Origin: Evansella cellulosilytica DSM 2522
Lineage (GTDB): Bacteria; Bacillota; Bacilli; Bacillales; Salisediminibacteriaceae
DNA length: 64,000 nucleotides
Direction of reading: 5' to 3'
Assembly (NCBI RefSeq): GCF_000177235.2
Contig: NC_014829.1
Span: 1,612,001-1,676,000, forward strand
The notes beneath the pieces are model-generated. The model was given only the letters and a program-made list of their open reading frames with translations. It ran no database searches and was not told where the DNA came from. The position numbers were made by a program, and so were the translations under genes. This document shows, piece after piece, positions 44,039 through 52,264 of the stretch. How positions within the stretch are numbered: position 1 is the first letter of the stretch; each line of letters opens with the position of its first letter.

Positions 44039-44359
44039 ATGAATCCGATCGTTATAGTCTTTTCAACATTAGGTGGTTTGTTCTTATTGTTTGTTGTACG
44101 TTTACTATCATTTACTTCCATTTCCACAGAGGGAGAAATGGCAGCAGCTACACCTTGGTGGATATATGTCATATATTTAGCACTTTTATTTAGTGTGATT
44201 ATGTTTGTTCATTCTCTTTTGGAAGAAAAAAGGAAAGAGCAGAAACAAATAGAAGAGGAAGGTAAGGAAGTGCTAAAAATGTTTGAAAGGCATCGAAACT
44301 CTCCTACTGCAGAAAACAGTGATCATGTAGAGGAAGAATGGAGAAGATACTTATTATAA
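44039..44359 (+). CDS. yhaL: YhaL-type small membrane protein
   Basis: A 106-residue protein with two membrane helices (~4-24 and ~40-61), the second starting with PWWIYVIYL, and a charged, coiled-coil-prone cytoplasmic tail (~65-106). The position between yhaM and prsA and the WWxY motif match the sporulation-associated YhaL family. The N-terminal helix is extra compared with the ~70-residue B. subtilis protein. The function is unknown. GAAAGGGG precedes ATG 44039. Confidence 0.65.
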   Translation: MNPIVIVFSTLGGLFLLFVVRLLSFTSISTEGEMAAATPWWIYVIYLALLFSVIMFVHSLLEEKRKEQKQIEEEGKEVLKMFERHRNSPTAENSDHVEEEWRRYLL

Positions 44360-44363
44360 TATG

Positions 44364-44413
44364 AAAGGTGACTCTAAAAAGTAAATTTTTACTTTTGAGT
44401 CACCTTTTAATTT
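44364..44413. terminator. Bidirectional terminator, ACTCAA family
   Basis: AAAGGTGACTCTAAAAAGT pairs with ACTTTTGAGTCACCTTTT, followed by AATTT. It sits between yhaL and the convergent prsA, so it can serve both. Confidence 0.8.
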
Positions 44414-44461
44414 ATGTGTAGTAACTAAAGCCAATACTAGCATTACGCCTAATTATACAAA

Positions 44462-45343
44462 TTAATTTGTGAAGAATGGAAGTTCAAACTGTGCATCTAG
44501 AATATTTACGTCCACATCAACAAATAATTCATCCTGTGCGTCCATCATTTTGTTTACTTTCTGACTGTTGAATGTATCCTCAAGCATGTACCGCACCTCT
44601 TCAAAAGGAGCCTCAAATGGTAATCTATCCGTTACTTTAATAATATGATAACCAAACTGTGATTCTACGGGAGAACTAACTTCATTGACATCTAAGTTAA
44701 AAGCAGCTACCTCAAAAGGAGCCACCATTGCTCCACGACCGAAGTAACCTAATTGTCCACCTTGAGAAGCGGAACCATCTTCAGAATAATCTTGAGCTAG
44801 CGTAGCAAAATCCTCTCCATTCTCAATTCGCTCATAAATGTCAAGTGCTTCTTCCTCTGTATATACTAATATATGACTTGCTTCTACCTCTTCGCCTTTT
44901 TCGTATAATTCTTGAAGGTCCTCATCAGTTGGGTCACCAACATGACCAGCAAGATGTTCTAATACTAAATGGCTAAGAAAACGTTCTTTAAGATCATCTT
45001 CACCTCGAACTTGTTGGCTCGCAAGAAAGTTGTAAAATTCTTCGTCATTATCTATACCAACGCCTTCTTTTAAATCGTCAATCTGTTGTTGTACGTCTTC
45101 ATCTGTAATTCCTAGTTCTTCTGCTTTTTGTTCGATGATTCTTAATTGAACCAAACCAGTGAGTACTTCTTCGCCGTAAATATCTTTAAGTGCTTGTACA
45201 AATTCGCCTTCTGTTACATTACCTGCACTTGTTTCAACAATAACCTCTTCATTCGTTTGACTACTTGCATCATTATTAGAGCATCCAATAATGAATAACG
45301 ATACAAAAGATAGAGAAAGAAACAATAATGACTTTTTCAACAT
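44462..45343 (-). CDS. prsA: Peptidyl-prolyl isomerase lipoprotein PrsA
   Basis: A 293-residue extracytoplasmic foldase. A signal peptide with lipobox FIIGC (cysteine ~21) anchors it to the outer face of the membrane. A parvulin-type isomerase domain (~130-225) shows [36 protein letters not shown] and GYHIIKV read as separate blocks; flanking helical SurA/PrsA-like chaperone segments are acidic. PrsA helps exported proteins fold after translocation and is essential in B. subtilis. The start at 45343 has GAGGTGG six bases upstream. Confidence 0.95.
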   Translation of the reverse strand: MLKKSLLFLSLSFVSLFIIGCSNNDASSQTNEEVIVETSAGNVTEGEFVQALKDIYGEEVLTGLVQLRIIEQKAEELGITDEDVQQQIDDLKEGVGIDNDEEFYNFLASQQVRGEDDLKERFLSHLVLEHLAGHVGDPTDEDLQELYEKGEEVEASHILVYTEEEALDIYERIENGEDFATLAQDYSEDGSASQGGQLGYFGRGAMVAPFEVAAFNLDVNEVSSPVESQFGYHIIKVTDRLPFEAPFEEVRYMLEDTFNSQKVNKMMDAQDELFVDVDVNILDAQFELPFFTN

Positions 45344-45718
45344 GACCACCTCATATGTCTTTTTTTGTCTAATTTTAACTTCAATAAAATTAACTATAGC
45401 ATAGAGAATGTTCTTTGGAAATGCCTACTTTTTAATTTGTTTTTGTAGTATTACTTTTATATTGGGATGTGATTTTCTGGATTCATTTATGAGAATGCAA
45501 AAGAACATGATAAACTAAATAATTGTGCTTTGCCTAACATATTAAAATGTATAAAATTACTTTATGATGAAATCTGTTTAGCTTCAGAAAGTCAGCGGTC
45601 TGAAGAGGAGAAAATAAGAAAAAAGGTGACTCAATAGGTGGGAATTCACCTATAGAGTCACCCCATTTTTGAATACTGTGAGAAACGTTTGTGTTTATAT
45701 ATAAGTACAAACTATCTC
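45344..45718. other. Intergenic region without a recognisable gene
   Basis: This stretch upstream of prsA holds the prsA promoter region and, at 45625-45662, an ACTCAA-type hairpin. I find no ORF with a ribosome binding site in it. Confidence 0.4.
45625..45669. terminator. ACTCAA-family hairpin
   Basis: GGTGACTCAATAGGTG (45625-45640) and CACCTATAGAGTCACC (45647-45662) pair with one mismatch and are followed by CCATTTTT. On the minus strand it lies 57 bases beyond the stop of the small gene at 45719 and is followed by TTTTTTCTTA, so it can end that transcript. Confidence 0.75.
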
Positions 45719-45898
45719 TTAAACAACGAAAATACGGAAAAATGAAGAAGTTAAAAGAATAGTTATAAGTACATTAATTGTACGAAAGACTTTCGATTGT
45801 TTTTCTTCAGGTATTTCCTTCTGTATACATAGCGTATTTGTCATTGAGTTAATAACAAATAAATAAAAGCTGGCAAATATAAAAAAAGGTATATACAT
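45719..45898 (-). CDS. Small two-helix membrane protein, 59 residues
   Basis: ATG 45898 opens a 59-codon frame ending at TAA 45719. The peptide starts MYIPFFIFASFYLFVIN and ends FFRIFVV. It has two hydrophobic helices (~2-18 and ~40-58) separated by a short charged loop (KEIPEEKQSKVFR), a regular hairpin topology. GGGGG lies seven bases upstream. Codon use is ordinary and a terminator hairpin lies just downstream, so I regard it as a real gene. I do not recognise the family. Confidence 0.6.
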   Translation of the reverse strand: MYIPFFIFASFYLFVINSMTNTLCIQKEIPEEKQSKVFRTINVLITILLTSSFFRIFVV

Positions 45899-46012
45899 CT
45901 ATTAACCCCCAATTATTTAGGTAGACTCCTTATAACTTTAACAAATTATGTTTAAATTGAATAGTGATCTGGTAAAATTCATTATACTTAATTAAATTTT
46001 TGGAGGTGTAAA

Positions 46013-46600
46013 GTGTATAAAAGAAGAGGAGTTAATAAGTGGAAATGGGCCTTTTTTACTTTATTATCATCTATTTTGCTTATTATCATTGTGTGTAGTT
46101 TTATATTTTATCGTTTATTAACTGTAGAAGGAGAATCGTTTATTATTTCAGACGAAAGAGAATTGGAGGGGGCAGAATTTCAAATAAGTACTACTGTCGA
46201 TGATGTAAATGTTTGGTTGCAACAACAATTAGAGAAGGATGGACATTCGAATAATAACTTTCACCTATATTTAGAGGAATATGTTCATATTCGAACAGAA
46301 ATTAATGCTTTTGGAGTAACGATACCATTACAAATGGAATTTGATCCTCATATCACAAATAATGGGAACTTAGAACTGGTAGAAAGGTCATTTATGATTG
46401 GAAATTATACGTTGCCAGCAGAAACAGTATTTGTTTTGTTAAGAAATACAGTTGATTTACCAGAGTGGATTTATATTTATCCAGAGGAAAGAAAATTTTA
46501 TTTAGATTTAGTTAATGGCATATCTGAGGATGTTCAAATTAAAATTGATACGTTTAATTTGCAAGACAATAATATTAAAATGCGTCTGTTTCTTTCTTAA
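46013..46600 (+). CDS. DUF2140 (YpmS-like) membrane-anchored protein
   Basis: A 195-residue protein with a basic N-terminus, one membrane helix (~13-35) and an extracytoplasmic domain with a repeated beta-strand pattern (FQISTTVDDVNVWLQQQL, IPLQMEFDPHI). It resembles the DUF2140/YpmS family in length and layout. The function is unknown. GTG 46013 is preceded by TGGAGGTG. It is divergent from the 59-residue membrane gene, and both encode envelope proteins. Confidence 0.65.
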   Translation: MYKRRGVNKWKWAFFTLLSSILLIIIVCSFIFYRLLTVEGESFIISDERELEGAEFQISTTVDDVNVWLQQQLEKDGHSNNNFHLYLEEYVHIRTEINAFGVTIPLQMEFDPHITNNGNLELVERSFMIGNYTLPAETVFVLLRNTVDLPEWIYIYPEERKFYLDLVNGISEDVQIKIDTFNLQDNNIKMRLFLS

Positions 46601-46628
46601 ACATATCAGATTAAAAAAGCGAATAAGT

Positions 46629-46936
46629 GGGTGTCCTATAAGGGTTGTTATAATATAGACATTGATGAGACCTGTGCAAACTCGTTTTCCGCGGGCGGCT
46701 GGTGAGCCTCCTTGATGCTTTGCATTTACGTAGTCTCACCCCTGCCTTTTCTCCCGCAAGAACGAGCGTCGCTTCGTCGCTAATGCTACGAGTTGTCTCG
46801 ACGGATACGCTTCAAAGCATATGCTCGTAGAGGAAGAGACAGTTATTTCGCTTGCTCGGGTCTCATCAACTTTTTCTATCATTAGGTATATTGAATTGCA
46901 ACAAGATAGCAAGTTTTTCACTTTTTCAGTGTCCTT
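46629..46936. repeat. MITE-like element, family A, carrying an inserted family-B module
   Basis: The stretch shares most of its sequence with 55135-55424: GATGAGACCTGTGCAAACTC, GCGGCTGGTGAGCCTCC, GTCTCACCCCTGCC, GGTCTCATCAAC, and a right end of GCAAGTTTTTCACTTTTTCA with GTGTCCTT. The left terminal repeat is degraded. Between the CCCGCA and GCTTGCTC blocks it carries an extra segment at 46785-46842. In reverse, that segment is the GTCTCTTCCTCT...CCGTCGAGACAACTCG module found twice at 28369-28698. There is no credible coding sequence. Confidence 0.7.
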
Positions 46937-46961
46937 TCAACCAGAGTCAACCTCTATAACA

Positions 46962-47519
46962 CTATGAACGGTTATCAATAAACTGGTTCTGACACAAGAT
47001 GTGATAGCCATTTTGGTGTTCTTCTATCACTGCAGATTTCGGAGCACAGCTAATTTGTTTTAAATTGAGTAAATCATTCACACTCATCCCCATATTTAGT
47101 GCTGCAATCATTGCAAAATAATGAACCCATTGAGGGAAATAGAATGATAGTGATATACATACAGCCGTAATCGTTATCGTTGGTAAGCTCATTGATAATA
47201 AAATCAGTTGTTTGGATAGTGCCTGCTTGGAAGAAAAATAAATAAAAGGCCATCTACTTTTACGTATCGAAAAAGCTGCTTTTTTACCAAATAACCAAAT
47301 CGGTAAGCAATGTAAAAATACATGTGTTGGGCCAACTATAAGAATAAGAAACACTAAGAATATTAACCCTAAGTCATTAAGCACTTCGCTTTGCGTGATA
47401 AATGTTCTAAATATAACAAAATGTAAAATAAAATAGAAAAGCATAACAAAAATTGACATACACCATAGACGATCTTTTCCAAACTCATCCTCTATAGAAA
47501 TCGTTCTCCAGCAATTCAT
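46962..47519 (-). CDS. DUF3267-type membrane protein (putative zincin-like family, degenerate site)
   Basis: A 185-residue protein with about four membrane helices. The segment GPTHVFLHCLPIWLFGKK (~62-79) and the later NMGMSVNDLLNL (~144-155) fit the DUF3267 family, described as putative zinc peptidases. In catalytic members the motif is HExxH; here it reads HVFLH, so the catalytic Glu is replaced by Val and proteolysis is doubtful. The location near prsA and hpr matches the yha cluster order, where a similar gene is found. The start at 47519 is set by AGAGGTG six bases upstream. Confidence 0.65.
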   Translation of the reverse strand: MNCWRTISIEDEFGKDRLWCMSIFVMLFYFILHFVIFRTFITQSEVLNDLGLIFLVFLILIVGPTHVFLHCLPIWLFGKKAAFSIRKSRWPFIYFSSKQALSKQLILLSMSLPTITITAVCISLSFYFPQWVHYFAMIAALNMGMSVNDLLNLKQISCAPKSAVIEEHQNGYHILCQNQFIDNRS

Positions 47520-47587
47520 GGATTTCACCTCTCGTTCAAGTACACCATAGTAATTTACGCCAGTATGAACAAGAAATCAAGTACTTT

Positions 47588-47641
47588 TTTCAAAAAAAGT
47601 GTGACTCAAGAGGTTAATTTAACCTTTTAAGTCACACTTTA
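47588..47641 (-). terminator. Terminator of hpr, ACTCAA family
   Basis: On the minus strand AAAGTGTGACTTAAAAGGTT pairs with AACCTCTTGAGTCACACTTT and runs into further T. It begins about 50 bases after the hpr stop. Confidence 0.85.
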
Positions 47642-47692
47642 TTAGTGTGTACCGAGTGTTAATCATTAGATTATTACTCCAGAAACGCTTAT

Positions 47693-48277
47693 TTAAGAAG
47701 ATTTGGCTTCTTCTTCACTAGAGAGGTTAGAAACTAATTTCCCATCAACCTCATCAAACTCAGCTTCAATTTTTGTAATTGAATTTTCAAAAATACTCAT
47801 AAAATCAGGGCCATAAATATGCTTAATAATACTAAGTAATTCAGAAAATTCTGGGAACTTACCGTAAAGTTCTTTAATCGGCAGTGCTCCGTTATATACG
47901 CCTGAGTTTGTTGGATTATAAGCCTCTAATGTTTCAATAAAAAGTGATTCACCTTCTTGGGTTAAAAATACGTAAGTGTTGCGCTTATCTGTTTGACGTT
48001 TTGAAAAAGTTAGTAATCCTCGCTCCTCTAATTTTTTCGAGAAATTGAATGCCGTAGAAACATGCATCACACCAAACTTGGCAATATCAGAAATGGAAGC
48101 ACCTTCTAGATGATAAGCAATCCACAATATATGGTGCTCGTTAATGTTTAAGTCATAAGGTTTAATCCAATTCTGCCAATCCTTTTCTACCATCTTCCAT
48201 AAAGCTTTACTCAATTGAGCAACTTTATGACTAAACATAATGGATTGTTTAATGGATTGTAATTGTTGTTGCTCCAT
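47693..48277 (-). CDS. hpr: MarR-family regulator Hpr/ScoC
   Basis: A 194-residue regulator matching B. subtilis Hpr (ScoC, 203 residues). The winged helix-turn-helix is at ~60-110 ([21 protein letters not shown] and a basic wing [10 protein letters not shown]). In B. subtilis it represses extracellular proteases, peptide uptake and sporulation genes during the transition phase. The neighbouring secretion and proteolysis genes (prsA, ecsABC) fit that physiology. It starts at ATG 48277 after GAGGGACAC. Confidence 0.93.
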   Translation of the reverse strand: MEQQQLQSIKQSIMFSHKVAQLSKALWKMVEKDWQNWIKPYDLNINEHHILWIAYHLEGASISDIAKFGVMHVSTAFNFSKKLEERGLLTFSKRQTDKRNTYVFLTQEGESLFIETLEAYNPTNSGVYNGALPIKELYGKFPEFSELLSIIKHIYGPDFMSIFENSITKIEAEFDEVDGKLVSNLSSEEEAKSS

Positions 48278-48620
48278 AGTGTCCCTCCATCCCTGAATTT
48301 CCGTTAAAAATAAATATTCTCTAAAAATTCATTATTTTTCTAGGAAAATGATATTAACATCATAACATAATGTAATATTTTTTCTCAATAGCCTTTCAGT
48401 ATTTTCTGAAAATTTTTTAAAAGGTCAAATTAAGTGTCTTGCCCTTGTGAATATGTTGATAAGCTGCCTTCATTAAGAAGGGCAGCAATCACATTAATGA
48501 TAAAAAAAATAAAACTAACAGATTTTTTGCATAAGATAATAAAATTAATGACTAAACTTCAATAAAAAAACATTAAATGATGGCTTTTAAATTTCTGTGC
48601 TAGCTACGCGTATTGCATAA
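48278..48620. other. Long AT-rich region upstream of hpr, no gene seen
   Basis: The region is strongly AT-rich, as expected of a promoter region bound by global regulators. It contains one hairpin, GCTGCC-TTC (48463-48471) with GAAG-GGCAGC (48477-48486), without a T run. No ORF with a ribosome binding site is visible on either strand. Confidence 0.35.
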
Positions 48621-48662
48621 AGGTTGACTCAATAAGTAAAAATCAACCTGTTGAGTCAACCT
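48621..48662 (-). terminator. Terminator of yhaH, TTGACTCAA family
   Basis: AGGTTGACTCAA (48621-48632) and TTGAGTCAACCT (48651-48662) are perfect 12-base arms directly beyond the yhaH stop. The minus-strand tail is TTTATG, so the T run is short. Confidence 0.65.
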
Positions 48663-48667
48663 GTTAT

Positions 48668-49066
48668 TTAGTGAACAGTTTGTGGGTTATTACGATTCAC
48701 AAGTTCTTTCACTTTTGCAACTAGCTTTTCCACCAAAGGCTTTATTTTTTCTTGAATATAATGAAATGCATCTTCAATAGATGGTTGAACACTATTGATA
48801 ATCGATTGTAGCTTCTCTTGAATGACGGGAAGCTTATCTTTCATATACGTTAAGGCTAGCTCATGGATCTCCTCTTTCATCTCGAGCAGCTCTTGTATTT
48901 CCTCTTTAAGGTTGATACATCTATTCCGTATTATTTCTTTATACTGATTGATATTACTGCTACTTAGTGGTATAGACCTTTCACGATCATTATAAAAAAC
49001 AAGTGCTCCCGACACGATCGAGGCTCCTGCAACCGTACCTAAAATAAAAGTAGAAGTTTTCTTCAC
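48668..49066 (-). CDS. yhaH: YtxH-like membrane-associated protein YhaH
   Basis: A 132-residue protein with an N-terminal hydrophobic glycine-rich segment (~7-25, STFILGTVAGASIVSGALV) and a long amphipathic helical remainder. It has the typical structure of the YtxH/YhaH family, general-stress or transition-phase proteins of unknown mechanism. GTG 49066 has GGGGGAG upstream. It lies between hpr and serC as in B. subtilis. Confidence 0.88.
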   Translation of the reverse strand: MKKTSTFILGTVAGASIVSGALVFYNDRERSIPLSSSNINQYKEIIRNRCINLKEEIQELLEMKEEIHELALTYMKDKLPVIQEKLQSIINSVQPSIEDAFHYIQEKIKPLVEKLVAKVKELVNRNNPQTVH

Positions 49067-49156
49067 TTTTAGACTCCCCCTTATTTGTTAAAGAAGGAGA
49101 ACTATACATATATAGTTTCTCCCCCTAACATTTTCCAACGATAAGTTCTTAGTGTA

Positions 49157-50236
49157 CTAATGGCTATTTTGAAATTCTTTCATGAAATGAGCTAATTTTT
49201 CTACGTGATCAACAGGAACAGCATTATAAATGGATGCCCGACATCCTCCTACAGAGCGGTGACCTTTCACCCCTTCAAAGCCAAATTCTTTCGCTTCTTG
49301 AAGGAACTTCTTTTCTAAATTTTCGTCGCTTAATCTAAATGTAACATTCATTAATGAACGGCTATTAACTAAAGCATGTCCAACATAAAATTGGTTACTA
49401 TTATCAATAACATCATATAATAATGCAGCTTTATTTGAAGCTCTCGATTCCATTCCTTCAATACCACCGTTTTCCTTTATCCAATTCATAACAAGACCTA
49501 ATACGTAAATAGACCCCGTAGGTGGTGTATGGTAAAGTGAATCTGCTTTTGCATGTGTATTGTAAGTTAAAATTTGTGGGATGCTTGTATTCGATTGTTC
49601 TAGTAACGTCTTTCTCATTATAACAACTGTTACCCCTGATGGTCCTGCATTCTTCTGTGCACCTGCGTAAAGTACATCAACGTTATTCCAATTTATTCGT
49701 TTGCTAAAAATATCACTAGAAGCATCTACAAAAATAGGTGTACGCTGTTTTTCAGGTAGTTCCTGCCATTGAGTACCGAAAATGGTATTATTCGATGTTA
49801 AGTGAATATAGCTTGTGTTTTCTTTTACACTATCAAATTCGATTGTTGGGATTGATTTGTAATTATCTTCCTTTGAGGACGAAAGCACGTAAGCATCGCC
49901 AATACGACCAGCCTCTTTTAGTGCTTTTTCTGACCATGACCCTGATAAAACATATGCAGCGCTTTGCTCTGACTGTAAGAAGTTCATAGGGAGCATAGCA
50001 AATTGCATACTTGCACCACCTTGAAGCAATAAAATTTCAAAGTCATCTGGAATATTTAATATTTCTTTTATACTTGAAATCGCTCCAAAATGAATCTCCT
50101 CATACATAGGACTGCGATGACTCATTTCCATAACAGACAATCCTGAATTTTCAAAATTAAATAACGATTTCTGTGCTTTTTCAATGACTTCCTGCGGAAG
50201 GGCACTAGGGCCTGCGTTAAAATTGTAAATAGTCAT
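49157..50236 (-). CDS. serC: Phosphoserine aminotransferase
   Basis: A 359-residue class V aminotransferase that converts 3-phosphohydroxypyruvate and glutamate to phosphoserine in serine synthesis, and also acts in pyridoxal-phosphate formation. The N-terminal FNAGPSALP and the cofactor lysine in YAGAQKNAGPSG (~190-201) identify it. CGGAGGAATT precedes ATG 50236. It stands as its own transcription unit between yhaH and hit. Confidence 0.95.
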   Translation of the reverse strand: MTIYNFNAGPSALPQEVIEKAQKSLFNFENSGLSVMEMSHRSPMYEEIHFGAISSIKEILNIPDDFEILLLQGGASMQFAMLPMNFLQSEQSAAYVLSGSWSEKALKEAGRIGDAYVLSSSKEDNYKSIPTIEFDSVKENTSYIHLTSNNTIFGTQWQELPEKQRTPIFVDASSDIFSKRINWNNVDVLYAGAQKNAGPSGVTVVIMRKTLLEQSNTSIPQILTYNTHAKADSLYHTPPTGSIYVLGLVMNWIKENGGIEGMESRASNKAALLYDVIDNSNQFYVGHALVNSRSLMNVTFRLSDENLEKKFLQEAKEFGFEGVKGHRSVGGCRASIYNAVPVDHVEKLAHFMKEFQNSH

Positions 50237-50259
50237 AAATAATTCCTCCGTTAAAATGT

Positions 50260-50273
50260 TATATACGTATATA
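50260..50273. promoter_or_regulatory. Palindrome in the serC 5' region
   Basis: TATATACGTATATA is a perfect 14-base dyad about 25 bases ahead of the serC start. It could be an operator or simply AT-rich promoter sequence. A perfect TTGACA on the minus strand (50363-50358) may be the -35 box further upstream. Confidence 0.3.
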
Positions 50274-50385
50274 TTCTATTTTAACACCCATTTTCCTTTT
50301 TCGAATTAAAGTAATTAAGTAAAAAAAGATAGAAATATGTAGAAAGGTTCACGTTGTTGTCAAAAAAATGCCATATTTTAAAAAT

Positions 50386-50417
50386 GGAGATGTCCCCTGG
50401 AATGAAAAGGACATCTT
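50386..50417 (-). terminator. Terminator of hit
   Basis: On the minus strand AAGATGTCC pairs with GGACATCT across a 14-base loop and is followed by CCATTTTTA. It lies about 13 bases past the hit stop codon. Confidence 0.7.
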
Positions 50418-50429
50418 CATTTGTTAATA

Positions 50430-50861
50430 CTAATAGATTTTAGTAGAGATTTCTTTGGCGATGTCTTGCAGATCTTCATTAGAATACTCTTTACTATGGT
50501 CATGCCATACTGCTCCAAATCCATCTCCTTTTCCATAGCGCGGAATAAGATGAACGTGATAATGGAATACAGATTGACCTGCGGCTTCGCCATTATTGTT
50601 TAATAAATTTAATCCTTCTGGCTCATACGTAGCTTTAATAGCTCTCGCAATTTTTGGTACTGCTTTAAAAACAGCTTCGCAATTTTTCTCTGAAAGTTCA
50701 TAAACGTTTTCCTCATGATTTTTGGGGATTACGAGTGTGTGGCCTTTTGTTACTTGACTTAAATCTAAAAATGCATAGACGTTATCATCTTCGTACACTT
50801 TTGCTGATGGGATGTCTTTGTTAATAATTTTGCAAAATATACATGAATCTGATTTTGCCAT
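50430..50861 (-). CDS. hit: HIT-family nucleotide-binding protein
   Basis: A 143-residue histidine-triad protein. The HxHxHxx-type motif is HYHVHLIPRY (~99-108), and the N-terminus has the CIFCKII zinc-type pair. HIT proteins hydrolyse dinucleoside polyphosphates or nucleotide phosphoramidates; the physiological substrate is uncertain. ATG 50861 has GAGGTGA upstream; the longer frame to 50888 has none. It lies upstream of the ecs genes as in B. subtilis. Confidence 0.93.
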   Translation of the reverse strand: MAKSDSCIFCKIINKDIPSAKVYEDDNVYAFLDLSQVTKGHTLVIPKNHEENVYELSEKNCEAVFKAVPKIARAIKATYEPEGLNLLNNNGEAAGQSVFHYHVHLIPRYGKGDGFGAVWHDHSKEYSNEDLQDIAKEISTKIY

Positions 50862-50977
50862 CTCAATCACCTCTTTAAACATTTTCACTTATATTACCAC
50901 AATTATCCTCAAAACGAAAAAGCATGTCTAATAGAGGTGTTTTCTTCATATTTATTGTGGAGAAGGGGGTTGTCTTT

Positions 50978-52138
50978 ATGAATAGTAGTAAAGAAAAAGG
51001 AGTCTTATTTCTCATTCTGTTCTTAATTTTTGTAAGTATTCACATGCAATTTCCAGTTTTTACTCCATTAGCTGTCTCTTTAGGAGCAGGAAGCTTTTTA
51101 GTTGGCGTGATGCTTAGCACGACGTCGTTTATTAATTTAACTGGTAATATCGTTGCTGGCTCTTTTATTGATAGATTCGGTACAAAAATATTTATCGTAT
51201 TTCCACTTCTTCTTTTATCTTTATCATTATTTGCCCATACTTTCATAACAGAGACTTATCATTTGTTCCTATTACGGGTGATTAATGGCTTTATATTAGC
51301 ATTCCTAACACCAGCGTGTATGACGATGCTTTCTTCATTTGCAAAAAATAGTCATTCGCAAAGTAAAAACATGGCAATGAATACATTTGTAGTGACGATT
51401 GCTATGACGATAGCGCCAGTATTAGGTGGGATGCTAGGTGATAGATTTGGTTCTACAGGTGCTTATTTCATGATCAGTGTTATTACTTTTATATCATTTT
51501 TATTAGCTGTATTATTTCTTACTCAAAAGCCTTTGAAAGTATCTGGAAAGCAAGATAAAAAGTTAAGTATTATTCAGTTCGTGTTATATAAGCCTTTGCT
51601 TCCGGTTTTTTTAGCAGCTTTTGCTCTCATGTTTGCACAAGGTACGTTAATGTATGAGCTACCATTTTTATCGGTTGAACAAGGAATGTCTAAAGATTAT
51701 GTTGGAAGAATGGCCGGAGTAATGGGGCTAGGAACTTTATGCATATTGATGGTTGTATTTCTACATTATTTAACAGCAAGAATACGAGCATTTTTAGGGT
51801 TAATAATGCTTTCAACTGCGCTATGCTGGATGATGTTTTCTGGAAGTATACCACCTTTTTCAAGCTTATTATTGTTTGGTGCATCAATAGGAATTACGAT
51901 GCCTGCAATTATGACTTTAGTGACGGATGTAGTCAGTGAGGGAAATCGAGGTAAAGCTTTTGCCTTTTTATCAGCCGTATTTTCTGTAGGGACGATTACA
52001 TCTCCATTTATTGCCGGACTAATACGATCTATTGTATCTCCATATTTTATCGCTTGGATAGTTTTAATGTTTGTTATTATCATATATGGAATGTTATTTT
52101 TTAAGGTGCAAAAAAAAGAGGAGATGACACACAATTAA
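50978..52138 (+). CDS. Major facilitator superfamily transporter
   Basis: A 386-residue permease with about 12 membrane helices and the MFS loop motif after helix 2 (GSFIDRFGTK, ~62-71) and its counterpart in the second half. It is a typical drug or metabolite efflux or uptake carrier, but nothing in the sequence or context shows the substrate. ATG 50978 follows AAGGGGG by eight bases. It is inserted between hit and ecsA, which are close neighbours in B. subtilis. Confidence 0.85.
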   Translation: MNSSKEKGVLFLILFLIFVSIHMQFPVFTPLAVSLGAGSFLVGVMLSTTSFINLTGNIVAGSFIDRFGTKIFIVFPLLLLSLSLFAHTFITETYHLFLLRVINGFILAFLTPACMTMLSSFAKNSHSQSKNMAMNTFVVTIAMTIAPVLGGMLGDRFGSTGAYFMISVITFISFLLAVLFLTQKPLKVSGKQDKKLSIIQFVLYKPLLPVFLAAFALMFAQGTLMYELPFLSVEQGMSKDYVGRMAGVMGLGTLCILMVVFLHYLTARIRAFLGLIMLSTALCWMMFSGSIPPFSSLLLFGASIGITMPAIMTLVTDVVSEGNRGKAFAFLSAVFSVGTITSPFIAGLIRSIVSPYFIAWIVLMFVIIIYGMLFFKVQKKEEMTHN

Positions 52139-52264
52139 CGAACCTATATAGTAAATAGCTTGTCCTCTATATCATCTCTTTAAAATCTCTTATAAATTAG
52201 ATATAGTAGGTTAAAAGGTGGTAGTAGAGTGATAACTGTAATATGCGGAAGGGGCATTAAATAG

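Noticed and set aside
46736-46921. Minus-strand ORF of 61 codons
   Set aside because: It falls inside the MITE-like element, has no convincing ribosome binding site, and no related frame is kept in the sister copy at 55135.
50237-50429. T-box or other amino-acid-responsive leader ahead of serC
   Set aside because: The ~190-base region shows a hit terminator, promoter-like boxes and a short palindrome, but no specifier hairpin, no T-box consensus and no terminator before serC.
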